The notes beneath the pieces were generated by a model that saw nothing but the letters and a program-made list of their open reading frames with translations, did not search any database and was not told the DNA's origin. A stretch of DNA of 64,000 bases from Pantoea sp. Ap-967. Lineage in GTDB: Bacteria > Pseudomonadota > Gammaproteobacteria > Pseudomonadales > Pseudomonadaceae. Shown here one piece after another: positions 6,844 through 15,309 of the stretch (its first letter is position 1; each line of letters opens with the position of its first letter). Made by a program: the position numbers and the translations under genes. Location of the stretch: the NCBI RefSeq assembly GCF_011752565.1, contig NZ_VWXK01000023.1, positions 35,221 through 99,220 of the forward strand, written 5' to 3'.

Positions 6844-9684
6844 ATGACTCAAACAACAAGCCGGAAGCCGCGCAGCGCGCGGGGTTGGTCGTTGCGCCTG
6901 AAAAACGTGGCAGGGGCTGGGGTGCTCGGCATGTGCAGCGCCCTGATTGCCTTGCCTGCCAATGCCGAAGCACCTGCAAGGCCCGACGCAGAACTGGCCC
7001 AGGTACACCCCTTCGACATCCCGGCGCAAAAACTGGCCATCGCCCTGATCACCTTTGGCCAGCAAAGCGGCCTGCAGGTGACCGTGGATCCCGACCTGCT
7101 CGAAGGCCTGCGCAGCGCCCCGGTCCATGGCCAGCTGAGCAGCGAGGCGGCCTTGGCCGAGCTGCTGCTGGGCACCGGCATCACCTGGGACTACGCCTAC
7201 GGCGCGCTGATGTTTCGCCTGCTGCATGCCGACGCCGGCGCGGTCGAGCTGCACAACACCATGATCCTAGGCGACACCGAGGAAAACAGCTTCATGGGCG
7301 CCACGGTCATCGACCGCAAGGCCATCCAGGCGTTTCCCGGTGCCAACGGCGACATCACCACCCTGCTGCAGATGCACCCCAACGTGCAGTTCAGCAGCGA
7401 CCAGAAAAGCTCCAGCACCCCCGGTGAAATCGACCCGGCCGATATCAGCATCAACGGCGCCAAGTTCTACCAGAACAGCTTCATGATCGACGGCATCTCG
7501 ATCAACAACGACCTCGACCCAGGCTCCCACAGCTACAACGACACCCGCCAGTTCGACTCCACGCCCAGCCGTGCCCACGGCATCGCCCTGGACGCCGACC
7601 TGCTCGAAGAGATCAAGGTCTACGACAGCAACGTGCCGGTGGAATACGGCGGCTTCAACGGCGGCGTGGTCGACGCCATCACCCGCCGCCCCAGCCAGGA
7701 CCTGCACGGCAAAGTCTCCTACGCAATGAGCCGTTCGGAGTGGACCCGCTACCACATCAGTGGCGAAGACAAGGAAAGCTTCAAGAACTCCACCAGCGAG
7801 CAGAGCCAGCCCGAGTTCAAGAAGACCACCGTGCGTGGCACCCTCGAAGGGCATTTCAACGAAGACTTCGGCGCCTTGCTCAACTTCTCGCAGAAGCGCT
7901 CCTACCTGCCGCTGCGCACCCACACCAACGGCTACAACAGCCCCAACAGCGACAACGAGCAGGAGCAGACCCGCGCCCTCGACAACTTTCTGCTCAAAAC
8001 CTACTGGAACATCAACGATCGCCTGACCCTGGACACCTCGATCGTCTATGCGCCGCAGGAAAACACCTACTTCCGTGAAGACAGCGCCAATTCCAGCTTC
8101 ACCAACATCAACGGCGGCTGGCAGGCCTCGCTGAAAACCACCTACGAAGGCGACAGCGCCCGCTGGACCCAGCAACTGGCGGTGACCGACCTGTACGCCT
8201 CGCGCGATTCCGAAAGCGACGAGTTCTACAACTGGTACTGGTCCACCAGCAAAGACTGGGGCAACCCCGAAACCACCAACTCACGCAGCCAGCAGGGCGG
8301 CTACGGCAGCCTGTACCAGACCCAGCGCGGCCTTGACTACAAGCTCAAGGCCGACTGGCAAACCTTCGACCTCGGCGCTACCCGGCATACCCTGAGCACC
8401 GGCCTGGAACTGGGCTACCAGCGTGCCACCTGGGAGCGCGAGGACGATGCCCTGGCGGTCACTGCCTTTACGCGCGACAACGGCACCTCCTGTGGCAGCG
8501 ACAGCACCTGCTCCATCGGGGCCCTGCTCAACGGCAGCCGCCGCCAGTACGGCAATGCCATGATGGTGTATGGCGCCGGCCGCGTTGAGCTGGAGCAGAA
8601 GAAGTACGCCCTGTTCGTTCAGGACGAGATTGGCTATGGCAACCTCACCCTGCGCCCGGGCCTGCGCTTCGAAGGCGACGACTACATGCAGAAGAAGAGC
8701 CTGGCGCCGCGTTTGGCCGGTGACTACGACTTCTTCGGCGACCGCAGCACCGTGCTGGTGTTCGGCGCCAACCGCTATTACGGGCGCAACCTGTTCAAGT
8801 ACCGCCTGGCCGATGGCCGCCAGGCCTTCACCTCGCGTTACACCCGCAAGGCCCAGACCGACGCCTGGACGCTGGCCAGCACCAACAGCAACCTCAGCCA
8901 GTTCCGCAGCATGGACATCCCCTACGATGACGAGCTGATGCTGGGCCTGAACCAGCGCTGGCTGAACACCGACTTCCAGCTCAAGTACATCAACCGCAAG
9001 GGCCACGACCAAATCTACCGTACCCGGCCCTATTACAACCTCGACGAGAAAGACATCCCCACCGGCTACAGCAAGGACTACTACGTCTACCTCAACGCCG
9101 GCACCAGCGAAACCGAGAACGTCAGCCTGACCGTGACGCCCCTGCAACCGCTGCGATTCAAGGGCACCACCACCAGCGTGCAGCTGGCGCTGGACTGGTC
9201 GCGCAGCAAGGGCGCCCATGGCGCGACCTACGAAGCAGGGGTAGACCGCGAGGAGCTGGACAACGAGCCGGTGGTGTTCGACGGCAAGCTGGTGCCCTAC
9301 GAGGAGCTGCCGGCCAGCGATTTCAACCGGCCCTGGACCGCGCGCCTGGTGACCATCACCGACATCCCCCAGTGGAACCTGTCGGTGAGCAACTTCCTGC
9401 GCTACCGCGGCCCCTACGACCAGGTGGTGAAGGTCAGCCCCGACGCCGAGGTCGACGGCAAAACCTACAGCCGCTACGAAACCGTTGCCACCGCCGCGGC
9501 CCCCACCTGGGACCTGCGCCTGGCCTGGGACATCCCCACCGGCAAGGACCAGGCGTTCTTCGTCAACCTCGACGTCACCAACGTCACCGACCAGGTCAAC
9601 AAGATCGCCAGCCGCACCTCTACCACCGTGGTCAGCTACGAAGTTGGCCGCCAGTACTGGCTGGAAATCGGCTACCGCTTCTGA
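6844..9684 (+). CDS. TonB-dependent outer-membrane receptor with STN signalling domain (FusA/YddB context)
   Basis: Outer-membrane transporter of 946 aa. The signal peptide ends at about residue 41 (ALIALPANA). The secretin/TonB N-terminal (STN) domain spans about 55-127 (HPFDIPAQKLAIALITFGQQ, GLQVTVDPDLL). The plug follows (about 140-270, with ADISINGAKFYQNSFMIDGI), then a 22-strand-type barrel ending in aromatic YRF, as expected for BAM targeting. The STN domain means it signals through the upstream FecR/sigma pair. It is followed by an M16 protease and an SbmA-like ABC protein, the neighbourhood of FusA (plant ferredoxin receptor) and E. coli YddB. The substrate is unknown; an iron-containing protein is inferred from that context. 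Start ATG 6844 places the signal peptide correctly. Confidence 0.9.
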   Translation: MTQTTSRKPRSARGWSLRLKNVAGAGVLGMCSALIALPANAEAPARPDAELAQVHPFDIPAQKLAIALITFGQQSGLQVTVDPDLLEGLRSAPVHGQLSSEAALAELLLGTGITWDYAYGALMFRLLHADAGAVELHNTMILGDTEENSFMGATVIDRKAIQAFPGANGDITTLLQMHPNVQFSSDQKSSSTPGEIDPADISINGAKFYQNSFMIDGISINNDLDPGSHSYNDTRQFDSTPSRAHGIALDADLLEEIKVYDSNVPVEYGGFNGGVVDAITRRPSQDLHGKVSYAMSRSEWTRYHISGEDKESFKNSTSEQSQPEFKKTTVRGTLEGHFNEDFGALLNFSQKRSYLPLRTHTNGYNSPNSDNEQEQTRALDNFLLKTYWNINDRLTLDTSIVYAPQENTYFREDSANSSFTNINGGWQASLKTTYEGDSARWTQQLAVTDLYASRDSESDEFYNWYWSTSKDWGNPETTNSRSQQGGYGSLYQTQRGLDYKLKADWQTFDLGATRHTLSTGLELGYQRATWEREDDALAVTAFTRDNGTSCGSDSTCSIGALLNGSRRQYGNAMMVYGAGRVELEQKKYALFVQDEIGYGNLTLRPGLRFEGDDYMQKKSLAPRLAGDYDFFGDRSTVLVFGANRYYGRNLFKYRLADGRQAFTSRYTRKAQTDAWTLASTNSNLSQFRSMDIPYDDELMLGLNQRWLNTDFQLKYINRKGHDQIYRTRPYYNLDEKDIPTGYSKDYYVYLNAGTSETENVSLTVTPLQPLRFKGTTTSVQLALDWSRSKGAHGATYEAGVDREELDNEPVVFDGKLVPYEELPASDFNRPWTARLVTITDIPQWNLSVSNFLRYRGPYDQVVKVSPDAEVDGKTYSRYETVATAAAPTWDLRLAWDIPTGKDQAFFVNLDVTNVTDQVNKIASRTSTTVVSYEVGRQYWLEIGYRF

Positions 9685-9711
9685 CCCCATAAAAAAACCG
9701 TGGATAACCTG

Positions 9712-12495
9712 ATGAACAAGCTCATCGCGGGCCTGCTCGGCCCGCTGCTGCTCGGCGCGTGCGCCGCCGTGCCCGAACCTGACGCGCCGCTGCCCTGGGA
9801 TGCCCAGGTGGTGCAGGGCCAGTTGGCCAACGGCCTGGCCTACCGCCTGGTGCGGGAAACCTCGCAGCCGGGCCGGCTGGACCTGCGCCTGACCGTGCAG
9901 GCCGGTTCCGTGGACGAAACCGACGACCAGGTCGGCGTCGCCCACATGGTCGAACACCTGGCCTTCCACAGCCGCGCCGGCGGCGATCAGCAACTGCGCC
10001 AGCGCATGACCGGCCTGGGCTGGGTGCAGGGCCGCCACTTCAATGCGGTGACCAACTACGAGCGTACCCAGTACCTGATCGGCCCGCCCGCCGGCGTGCG
10101 CCAGGCGCCCCAGGCCCTGCAGGCGTTGGCCGACCTGGCCTTCGCCCGCGACTACAACGCCCAGGACCTGGAGCGCGAGCGGCCGATCGTGATCGAGGAA
10201 TGGCGCGGCGGCCTGGGTGTGGCGCAGCGCATGAATGAACAACGCACCGCCTCCCAGCGCACCGGCTCGCGCTACCCCGGCCACCGCACCATCGGCAACG
10301 AGGCGGCGATTCGCTCGGCCAGTCTGGCCAGCCTGCAGGCCTTCCAGGGCCGCTGGTACCTGCCGAACAACATGGTGCTGTCGGCGGTGGGCGACTTCGA
10401 CCCCAAGGTGATGCTGGCGCAGATCGAGCAGGCCTTCGGTTCGGCCAAGCCCGGCAAGCTCCCCAGCCGTGAGCAGCGTGAGCTGCCGCTGGACGACACG
10501 CTCAAGGTGTTCCGCCTGCAGGACACCCAGTCGGGCAGCAACCAGGTGGCGATGCTGTTTCGTTCCCACGAACCGGACAGCCGCGGCACCACCCGTGCCG
10601 CCCTGCGCGAGCGGCTGATCGACCGCATGGCCCTGGCTGCGATGCTCGACAGCTTGCGCCGCCAGCCGCGCGAGCCAGGGGTGCGCAGCCTGATCGTGCA
10701 GAAAACTTTGATTGGCGAACACTCGGCGGTACTCGGCATCGCCGCCGCCGTCGAAGGCCAGGCCCACGCCCAGGCGCTGCAGCAGTTGCTGACCGAGATC
10801 GAACGGCTGCGCCAGCACGGCTTCAGCGAGGCGGACCTGCAGCGCGAGCGTGAGCGAATCCGCAGGCTCGGTGACAAGACCCTGGCCAATACAGCGCCGC
10901 GCACCTTCGAGCAGTGGGTCGAACAACTGAACAACGCGGCGGTGCAGGGCAATGCGGTCACCGAGCGCCAGGCCATCGCCGAGCGCTACCTCGACGTGCT
11001 GGGCAGCATCAGCCGCAGCGACCTGGATGCCCGCATGCGCCGCTGGCTGGCCAGCCCCGACCGGGTGCTGCAAGTCAGTGCCCCGGGCAATACCGAGGTG
11101 ACGCTGCCAAGCGTTGCCCAGGTGCAGGCGCTGCAGGCCGAGCTGGCCGGCCGTGCCCTCGGCGCCCCGGCCCAGCAGGCGCCGGTTGCCGCCGCGCGGC
11201 CCAAGGTAGTGATGCCGCCACTGGCGGCAGCGGCCGATATCACCGGGCGCCAGGTTTTCCCTGAACAGCAGGTGGAGCACTGGCAATTGAGCAACGGTGA
11301 TCGCCTGGTCTGGCTCAAGCGCAATGGCCCGGAAGGCCAGTGGTTGCTGCAGGCGGAATCCTCTGCTGGCTACCAGCAGCAGGGCGCACCGGCCTGGCGC
11401 CTGCAGATGGCTGCCCAACTGGCGCTGCTTAGCCCGTCACCGGGCATGGACCCACAAGCCTTGGCCGACTGGCGCCAGCAGCAACGCGCCACGCTCAGCC
11501 TCGACCACCAGCCGCAACGCCTGCAGCTCAACCTGGCCGCTGCCCCGGAGCAGTTCCTGTTCCTCTTGCAGAGCTACCGGATGAGCCAACGGGTGAGCGT
11601 CGACCCTGCCGTGTTCGACGAGGCCCGTGATGAAATGCTGGCGCGCCTGCGCAGCCGCCCGGGCGATGTGCGTGAGCAGCAGGAGCGTGTGCAGCGCACG
11701 CTGAAATACGGCGCCGACTACTGGCAGGCCCCGGATATCGCCAGCCTGGAAGGGCTCACGGTTGGCCAGCTGAGTGCCGACTGGCGGCGCCTGTCTGGCG
11801 CCCCGGTCACCTACTACCTGATGGCCGACATCACCCCGCAGCAGCTTGAACCCCTGGTGCGCCAGGCGCTGGCGACCATTCCTCGGCAGCAGGCCGTGGC
11901 TAGCCAGCCGGCCTTGCAGCAGCCGGGCCAGCGCCGCGAAGACCTGGCCATTGCCCTGGAACCGCGTGCGGTCCTGCAGGCCAGCAGCTTCCAACCCCAT
12001 GCCTGGAGCCCGGAGGCGGCGGCGCGGGTATCGCTGCTGCGCGACCTGGCCAATCAACGCCTGAAAGCCCAGTTGCGGGGCGAGGCGTCGGGTGTCTACC
12101 GCCTGCGCTTCGACACCGAGCTCAATGCCGACACCCAGCGCATCGAAAGCAGCCTGAGCTTTACCTGCGACCCGGCGCGAGTCGATGAGCTGTGGGCCAT
12201 GGCCCAGAAGACCCTGGCCAACCTGCAGCCCGATGCCCACTGGCTGGTGGCCGAGCGCGCCGAGTTCCTGCGCCAGGAAGGCAAGCGCCGCGACGACCCG
12301 CAAACCCAGTTCAAGCGCCTGGTCCTCAGCGACCGCCATTGGCACGACCCGCGCTACCTGCAAACCCAAGCCCTGCTGCCCGAGGCCCTGACCCTGCCTG
12401 AACTGCAGCAGCAGGCCCTTGAGCTGTTCCCACGTGGCAATCAGGTGCAACTGCGCCTGCTGCCGTCGCCAACCGCCCTGGAGCAGGCGCTGTGA
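9712..12495 (+). CDS. M16-family zinc protease lipoprotein (PqqL/FusC-like)
   Basis: Pitrilysin/M16 metalloprotease, 927 aa, the usual length of the double-domain PqqL/FusC type. The inverted zinc motif HMVEH is at residues 78-82, with the downstream glutamate ligand in VIEEW (about 162-163). The second half (about 520-900) is the inactive M16 partner domain (QVEHWQLSNGDRLVWLKRNG onward). The N-terminus is a lipoprotein signal: MNKLIAGLLGPLLLGAC, with lipobox cysteine 17 followed by Ala, predicting lipidation. ATG 9712 is preferred to GTG 9700 because it starts the signal directly. It is 27 bp after the receptor gene and overlaps the ABC gene by 4 bp, so they form one operon. FusC in Pectobacterium cleaves imported ferredoxin in the periplasm; the same role is inferred here. 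Confidence 0.9.
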   Translation: MNKLIAGLLGPLLLGACAAVPEPDAPLPWDAQVVQGQLANGLAYRLVRETSQPGRLDLRLTVQAGSVDETDDQVGVAHMVEHLAFHSRAGGDQQLRQRMTGLGWVQGRHFNAVTNYERTQYLIGPPAGVRQAPQALQALADLAFARDYNAQDLERERPIVIEEWRGGLGVAQRMNEQRTASQRTGSRYPGHRTIGNEAAIRSASLASLQAFQGRWYLPNNMVLSAVGDFDPKVMLAQIEQAFGSAKPGKLPSREQRELPLDDTLKVFRLQDTQSGSNQVAMLFRSHEPDSRGTTRAALRERLIDRMALAAMLDSLRRQPREPGVRSLIVQKTLIGEHSAVLGIAAAVEGQAHAQALQQLLTEIERLRQHGFSEADLQRERERIRRLGDKTLANTAPRTFEQWVEQLNNAAVQGNAVTERQAIAERYLDVLGSISRSDLDARMRRWLASPDRVLQVSAPGNTEVTLPSVAQVQALQAELAGRALGAPAQQAPVAAARPKVVMPPLAAAADITGRQVFPEQQVEHWQLSNGDRLVWLKRNGPEGQWLLQAESSAGYQQQGAPAWRLQMAAQLALLSPSPGMDPQALADWRQQQRATLSLDHQPQRLQLNLAAAPEQFLFLLQSYRMSQRVSVDPAVFDEARDEMLARLRSRPGDVREQQERVQRTLKYGADYWQAPDIASLEGLTVGQLSADWRRLSGAPVTYYLMADITPQQLEPLVRQALATIPRQQAVASQPALQQPGQRREDLAIALEPRAVLQASSFQPHAWSPEAAARVSLLRDLANQRLKAQLRGEASGVYRLRFDTELNADTQRIESSLSFTCDPARVDELWAMAQKTLANLQPDAHWLVAERAEFLRQEGKRRDDPQTQFKRLVLSDRHWHDPRYLQTQALLPEALTLPELQQQALELFPRGNQVQLRLLPSPTALEQAL

Positions 12496-14150
12496 AGGCC
12501 TTGCGCGCGTTCTACCGGCTCAGCCGCCCATTCTGGGCCAGCCGCCAGCAATGGCCGGCCTGGCTGATGCTGGCGGCGGTGATCGGCCTGGGGCTGTTGG
12601 TGGTGCAGATCAACGTGCTGATCAACAGCTGGAGCAAGACCTTCTACGACACCCTGGCGGCGTTCGACACCGGCGGGCTGTATGGCCTGGTCGGCGAGTA
12701 TGGGCTGTACCTGGGCAGCTACGTGCTGATCGTCGTGGTGATGGACTACCTGCGCAAAGGGCTGGAACTGCGCTGGCGCCAGGCAATGACCGGGCGCCTG
12801 ACCGATGCCTGGCTGGCCGACCAGGCCTTCTACCGCCTGGGCCTGACTGGCGAGCCGGACAACCCCGACCAGCGGATCGCCCAGGACATCGACCTGATGG
12901 TGGGCCTGAGCATCGAGCTGGTGGCGTCGTTGGTCATCAACCTGGCCCAGGTTGGCGCCTTCGTGGTGATCCTGTGGAGCCTGTCGGGCGTGCAGACGTT
13001 CAGCCTGTTCGGCGAGACGTTCACGGTGCATGGGTACCTGGTGTGGATCGTGCTGGCCTATACCCTGGTCGGCAGCGTGCTGACCCACCTGATCGGCAAG
13101 CCGCTGCACGCCTTGAACTACGAGCGCGAACACCGCGAGGCGGATTTTCGTGCCAGCCTGCTGCGCAAGCGCGACCACGCCGAGCAGATCGCCCTGTACC
13201 GCGGCGAGGCGGTGGAACGCGAACAGCTTGCCGGGCGTTTTCGCGCCATCGCCGACAACTGGCGGCAGTTGATGGGGCGTGAGCGCAACCTCAGTTTATT
13301 CACGGTTTCCTACGAGCGCTTGAGCCTTATCATTCCGGTGTTCGCCGCCTTGCCGGCGTTCATGGCCAAGGCCATCACCCTGGGTGGGCTGATGCAGATT
13401 CGCAGTGCGTTCAACGCGGTGCATGGCTCGCTCAGTTGGTTCATCAAGCTGTACACCAAGCTGGTGCGCTGGAGCGCGGCGCTGCAGCGCCTGGAGCAGT
13501 TCGAGCAGGCCATTGCTGCCAGCCGCCAGCAGCTGCTGGCAGCGCCACAGGGGGAATGCCTGTGCACCCAGGGGCTGCGCTTGTGCAAGCCTGATGGCGG
13601 CGTGCTGCTCGATGCCCGCGACCTGCGCGTAGGGCCGGGGGAATGGGTGCGCCTGGGCGGGCGCAGCGGGCTGGGCAAGTCGACGCTGCTGCGCACGTTG
13701 CAGGGGTTGTGGCCGTATTGCCTGGGTGAATGGCAGTTGCCGCCAGGGCGCAGTTTGTTGCTGCCGCAGAAGCCTTACCTGCCACGCATGAGCTTGCGTG
13801 CGCTGTTGGTGTATCCACAGGTTGGCGGGGTGGATGATCGGCTGTTGCAGCAGGCATTGGCGAATGTCGGGCTGGCCGGGCGACTGGATGACGAGCAGGA
13901 ATGGGAGCGGGTGTTTTCAGGTGGTGAACAGCAGCGTTTGAGCCTGGCGCGGGCGTTGCTGTATCGGCCCGATACCCTGTACCTGGATGAGGCGACCAGC
14001 CAGTTGGACCTGGGCAGTGCGCGGGAGTTGCTGGCGATGCTTCGGCGGGAGTTGCCCGGGTGTACGGTGGTGGGGGTGACCCATCAGGAGGGGCTGGTTG
14101 GGTTGTTTGACCGGACCATTGAGTTGGAGAAACAGGCGGAGTTTGTGTAA
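12492..14150 (+). CDS. SbmA/BacA-type ABC transporter, permease fused to ATPase (YddA/FusD-like)
   Basis: Inner-membrane ABC half-transporter of 552 aa. The N-terminal SbmA/BacA-like membrane domain has several helices (WPAWLMLAAVIGLGLLVVQI, YLGSYVLIVVVMDYL, ELVASLVINLAQVGAFVVIL) and the family EREHREADFR segment. The C-terminal ATPase has Walker A GGRSGLGKST, signature SGGEQQRLSLARALL and Walker B LYLDEATS. It starts with GTG overlapping the protease stop (GTGA), so it is translationally coupled. In Fus and YddAB-PqqL loci such a protein accompanies the receptor and the protease; transport of peptide fragments or of the released cofactor is the inferred role. Direction of transport is not known from sequence. 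Confidence 0.88.
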   Translation: MKALRAFYRLSRPFWASRQQWPAWLMLAAVIGLGLLVVQINVLINSWSKTFYDTLAAFDTGGLYGLVGEYGLYLGSYVLIVVVMDYLRKGLELRWRQAMTGRLTDAWLADQAFYRLGLTGEPDNPDQRIAQDIDLMVGLSIELVASLVINLAQVGAFVVILWSLSGVQTFSLFGETFTVHGYLVWIVLAYTLVGSVLTHLIGKPLHALNYEREHREADFRASLLRKRDHAEQIALYRGEAVEREQLAGRFRAIADNWRQLMGRERNLSLFTVSYERLSLIIPVFAALPAFMAKAITLGGLMQIRSAFNAVHGSLSWFIKLYTKLVRWSAALQRLEQFEQAIAASRQQLLAAPQGECLCTQGLRLCKPDGGVLLDARDLRVGPGEWVRLGGRSGLGKSTLLRTLQGLWPYCLGEWQLPPGRSLLLPQKPYLPRMSLRALLVYPQVGGVDDRLLQQALANVGLAGRLDDEQEWERVFSGGEQQRLSLARALLYRPDTLYLDEATSQLDLGSARELLAMLRRELPGCTVVGVTHQEGLVGLFDRTIELEKQAEFV

Positions 14151-14156
14151 GTCGGT

Positions 14157-14240
14157 GCCGGCCTCTTCGCGGGGCAAGCCCGCTCCTACAGGTTGTGCAC
14201 ACTTCCTGTAGGAGCGGGCTTGCCCCGCGAAGAGGCCGGA
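14157..14240. repeat. REP pair (GCGGGC class)
   Basis: Inverted pair: the GGCCTCTTCGCGGGGCAAGC arm and its complement separated by about 17 bases. It lies between the convergent ABC gene and the small gene at 14251. Confidence 0.9.
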
Positions 14241-14250
14241 ACAGGAGAAC

Positions 14251-14508
14251 TCAGGCGCGCCTGCTGAACTGGGCCAACGCTGGCAGCAGCTGTTTGTCGA
14301 TGGCCTGGCGCACGGCCGGCAGGATGGTCGCGCTGCCGGTATACATCTGCTCGACCATGCCCTTGAGCGCCCGCGCATTGGGCTCGGTCAACCCGCGCAC
14401 CACCGCCTCGCAGGCCTGCTCGGCGCTGGCCCCGGCCGGAATGTCGAACCCGCGCGCGCGCAGGTGGCCTGCCAGGTCGTCCTGGTCAATCAAATCCGCA
14501 TGCATCAT
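14251..14508 (-). CDS. Small hypothetical protein, 85 aa
   Basis: Not recognised. Acidic to neutral, predicted mostly helical, opening MMHADLIDQDDLAGHLRARG and ending LPALAQFSRRA. No signal peptide or cysteine pair motif is visible. The frame is open up to 14706, but ATG 14508 has an AGGGAC ribosome site and the upstream part looks non-coding. It lies between the piracy block and the carnitine operon, on the same strand as the latter but separated from it by a terminator and a REP. Confidence 0.6.
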   Translation of the reverse strand: MMHADLIDQDDLAGHLRARGFDIPAGASAEQACEAVVRGLTEPNARALKGMVEQMYTGSATILPAVRQAIDKQLLPALAQFSRRA

Positions 14509-14735
14509 GGCTGTTGTCCCTTTTTTCACGACGAGAGAGCTGCTGTTGTTTACGACCGATTCTGTGTCCGCAGCGACAGCCTCGCAAGGGCAGAATGTCG
14601 CAATGGCTGGTTTGGCTAAGAACAGGTCGCTCCCGGCTAATTGCACACGCGCCGAAGCCAGCAGACTGCAGCCATTCACGGTCCACGAGGGTTTGGTCAC
14701 CCTCATTCATGCACAGTGGATGTTGCTCGCTCTTG
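14509..14735 (+). other. Intergenic region before an orphan terminator (possible small RNA)
   Basis: No protein gene is supported here on the + strand, yet a strong + strand terminator follows at 14736. The stretch just after 14510 contains plausible promoter-like elements (TTCACG and TTTACG, about 21 bp apart) that could start a transcript of about 200 nt. Confidence 0.3.
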
Positions 14736-14769
14736 GCCCCGGATGCTCACGGCTTTCCGGGGCTTTTTT
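14736..14769 (+). terminator. Rho-independent terminator on the + strand
   Basis: Stem GCCCCGGA / TCCGGGGC with a 12-base loop, followed at once by TTTTTT. The T-run is only on the + strand, so it does not belong to the minus-strand genes on either side. Confidence 0.8.
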
Positions 14770-14784
14770 ATGGGCACAAGACCC

Positions 14785-14816
14785 CGGTAGGAGCGAGCGC
14801 AGCTCGCGAAGAGGCC
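14785..14816. repeat. Single REP (GCGAGC class)
   Basis: GGTAGGAGCGAGCGCAGCTC followed by GCGAAGAGGCC; one REP copy downstream of cdhB. It may form the 3' end of the caiX-cdhCAB transcript. Confidence 0.8.
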
Positions 14817-14822
14817 CTCAAA

Positions 14823-15299
14823 TCATCCCACCGCCGGCAAACCAATCACCCGCTTGACGTAGGTGGCAGCTGCCAGATCCTGCTGCTGCTCCAACAACTG
14901 CCCCAGCAACGCCTGGCTCTGCGCCGAGAACGGCGCCGACTTCGGCCCGGCCAGATCCACATGCAACAGCATCTGCTCACTGGCCGCCAATTCCCCGTCG
15001 AACCCGGCGCGGTGCAGGCTGTGGTACACATGCAGGCGCTTGCGATCAAACCCGATGATCTGCGTTTGCACCCACACCTCGCTACCCAGCTTCACCTCGT
15101 GCAGGTAATTGATGTGCGCTTCCAGGGTGAACAGCGAATGCCCGCTCTGCCCCCGGCTGTCGGCATCCAGGCCGATGCGCTCCATCAAGGCATCGGTGGC
15201 GTAGCTGAAAATCAACAGGTAGAAGGCGTCGCGCAGGTGCCCGTTGTAATCCACCCAGTCCTCCTGGACCTGGGTGCGGTAGGTAATCAGTGCTGGCAT
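14823..15299 (-). CDS. cdhB: Betainyl-CoA thioesterase, 4HBT family
   Basis: Hotdog-fold acyl-CoA thioesterase, 158 aa. It has the 4-hydroxybenzoyl-CoA thioesterase signature region VQEDWVDYNGHLRDAFYLLIFSY, where the acidic/amide residues after DYNGH are the usual catalytic area. Last gene of the carnitine operon caiX-cdhC-cdhA-cdhB; in this pathway it hydrolyses betainyl-CoA to glycine betaine and CoA. ATG 15299 is chosen because AAGGAG lies 7 bases upstream; only 10 bp separate it from the cdhA stop. Confidence 0.88.
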   Translation of the reverse strand: MPALITYRTQVQEDWVDYNGHLRDAFYLLIFSYATDALMERIGLDADSRGQSGHSLFTLEAHINYLHEVKLGSEVWVQTQIIGFDRKRLHVYHSLHRAGFDGELAASEQMLLHVDLAGPKSAPFSAQSQALLGQLLEQQQDLAAATYVKRVIGLPAVG

Positions 15300-15309
15300 C
15301 GCGCGCTCC

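Noticed and set aside
8281..11418. Very long open frame on the minus strand (over 1000 codons) opposite the TonB receptor and M16 protease
   Set aside because: Composition-driven shadow of high-GC coding sequence; repetitive His/Gly/Val/Leu-rich translation without any family motif, and both opposite genes are well supported.
14509..14706. Upstream extension of the 85-aa hypothetical protein to 151 aa
   Set aside because: ATG 14508 has a ribosome site, and the upstream part looks non-coding and lies in a likely regulatory or sRNA region.
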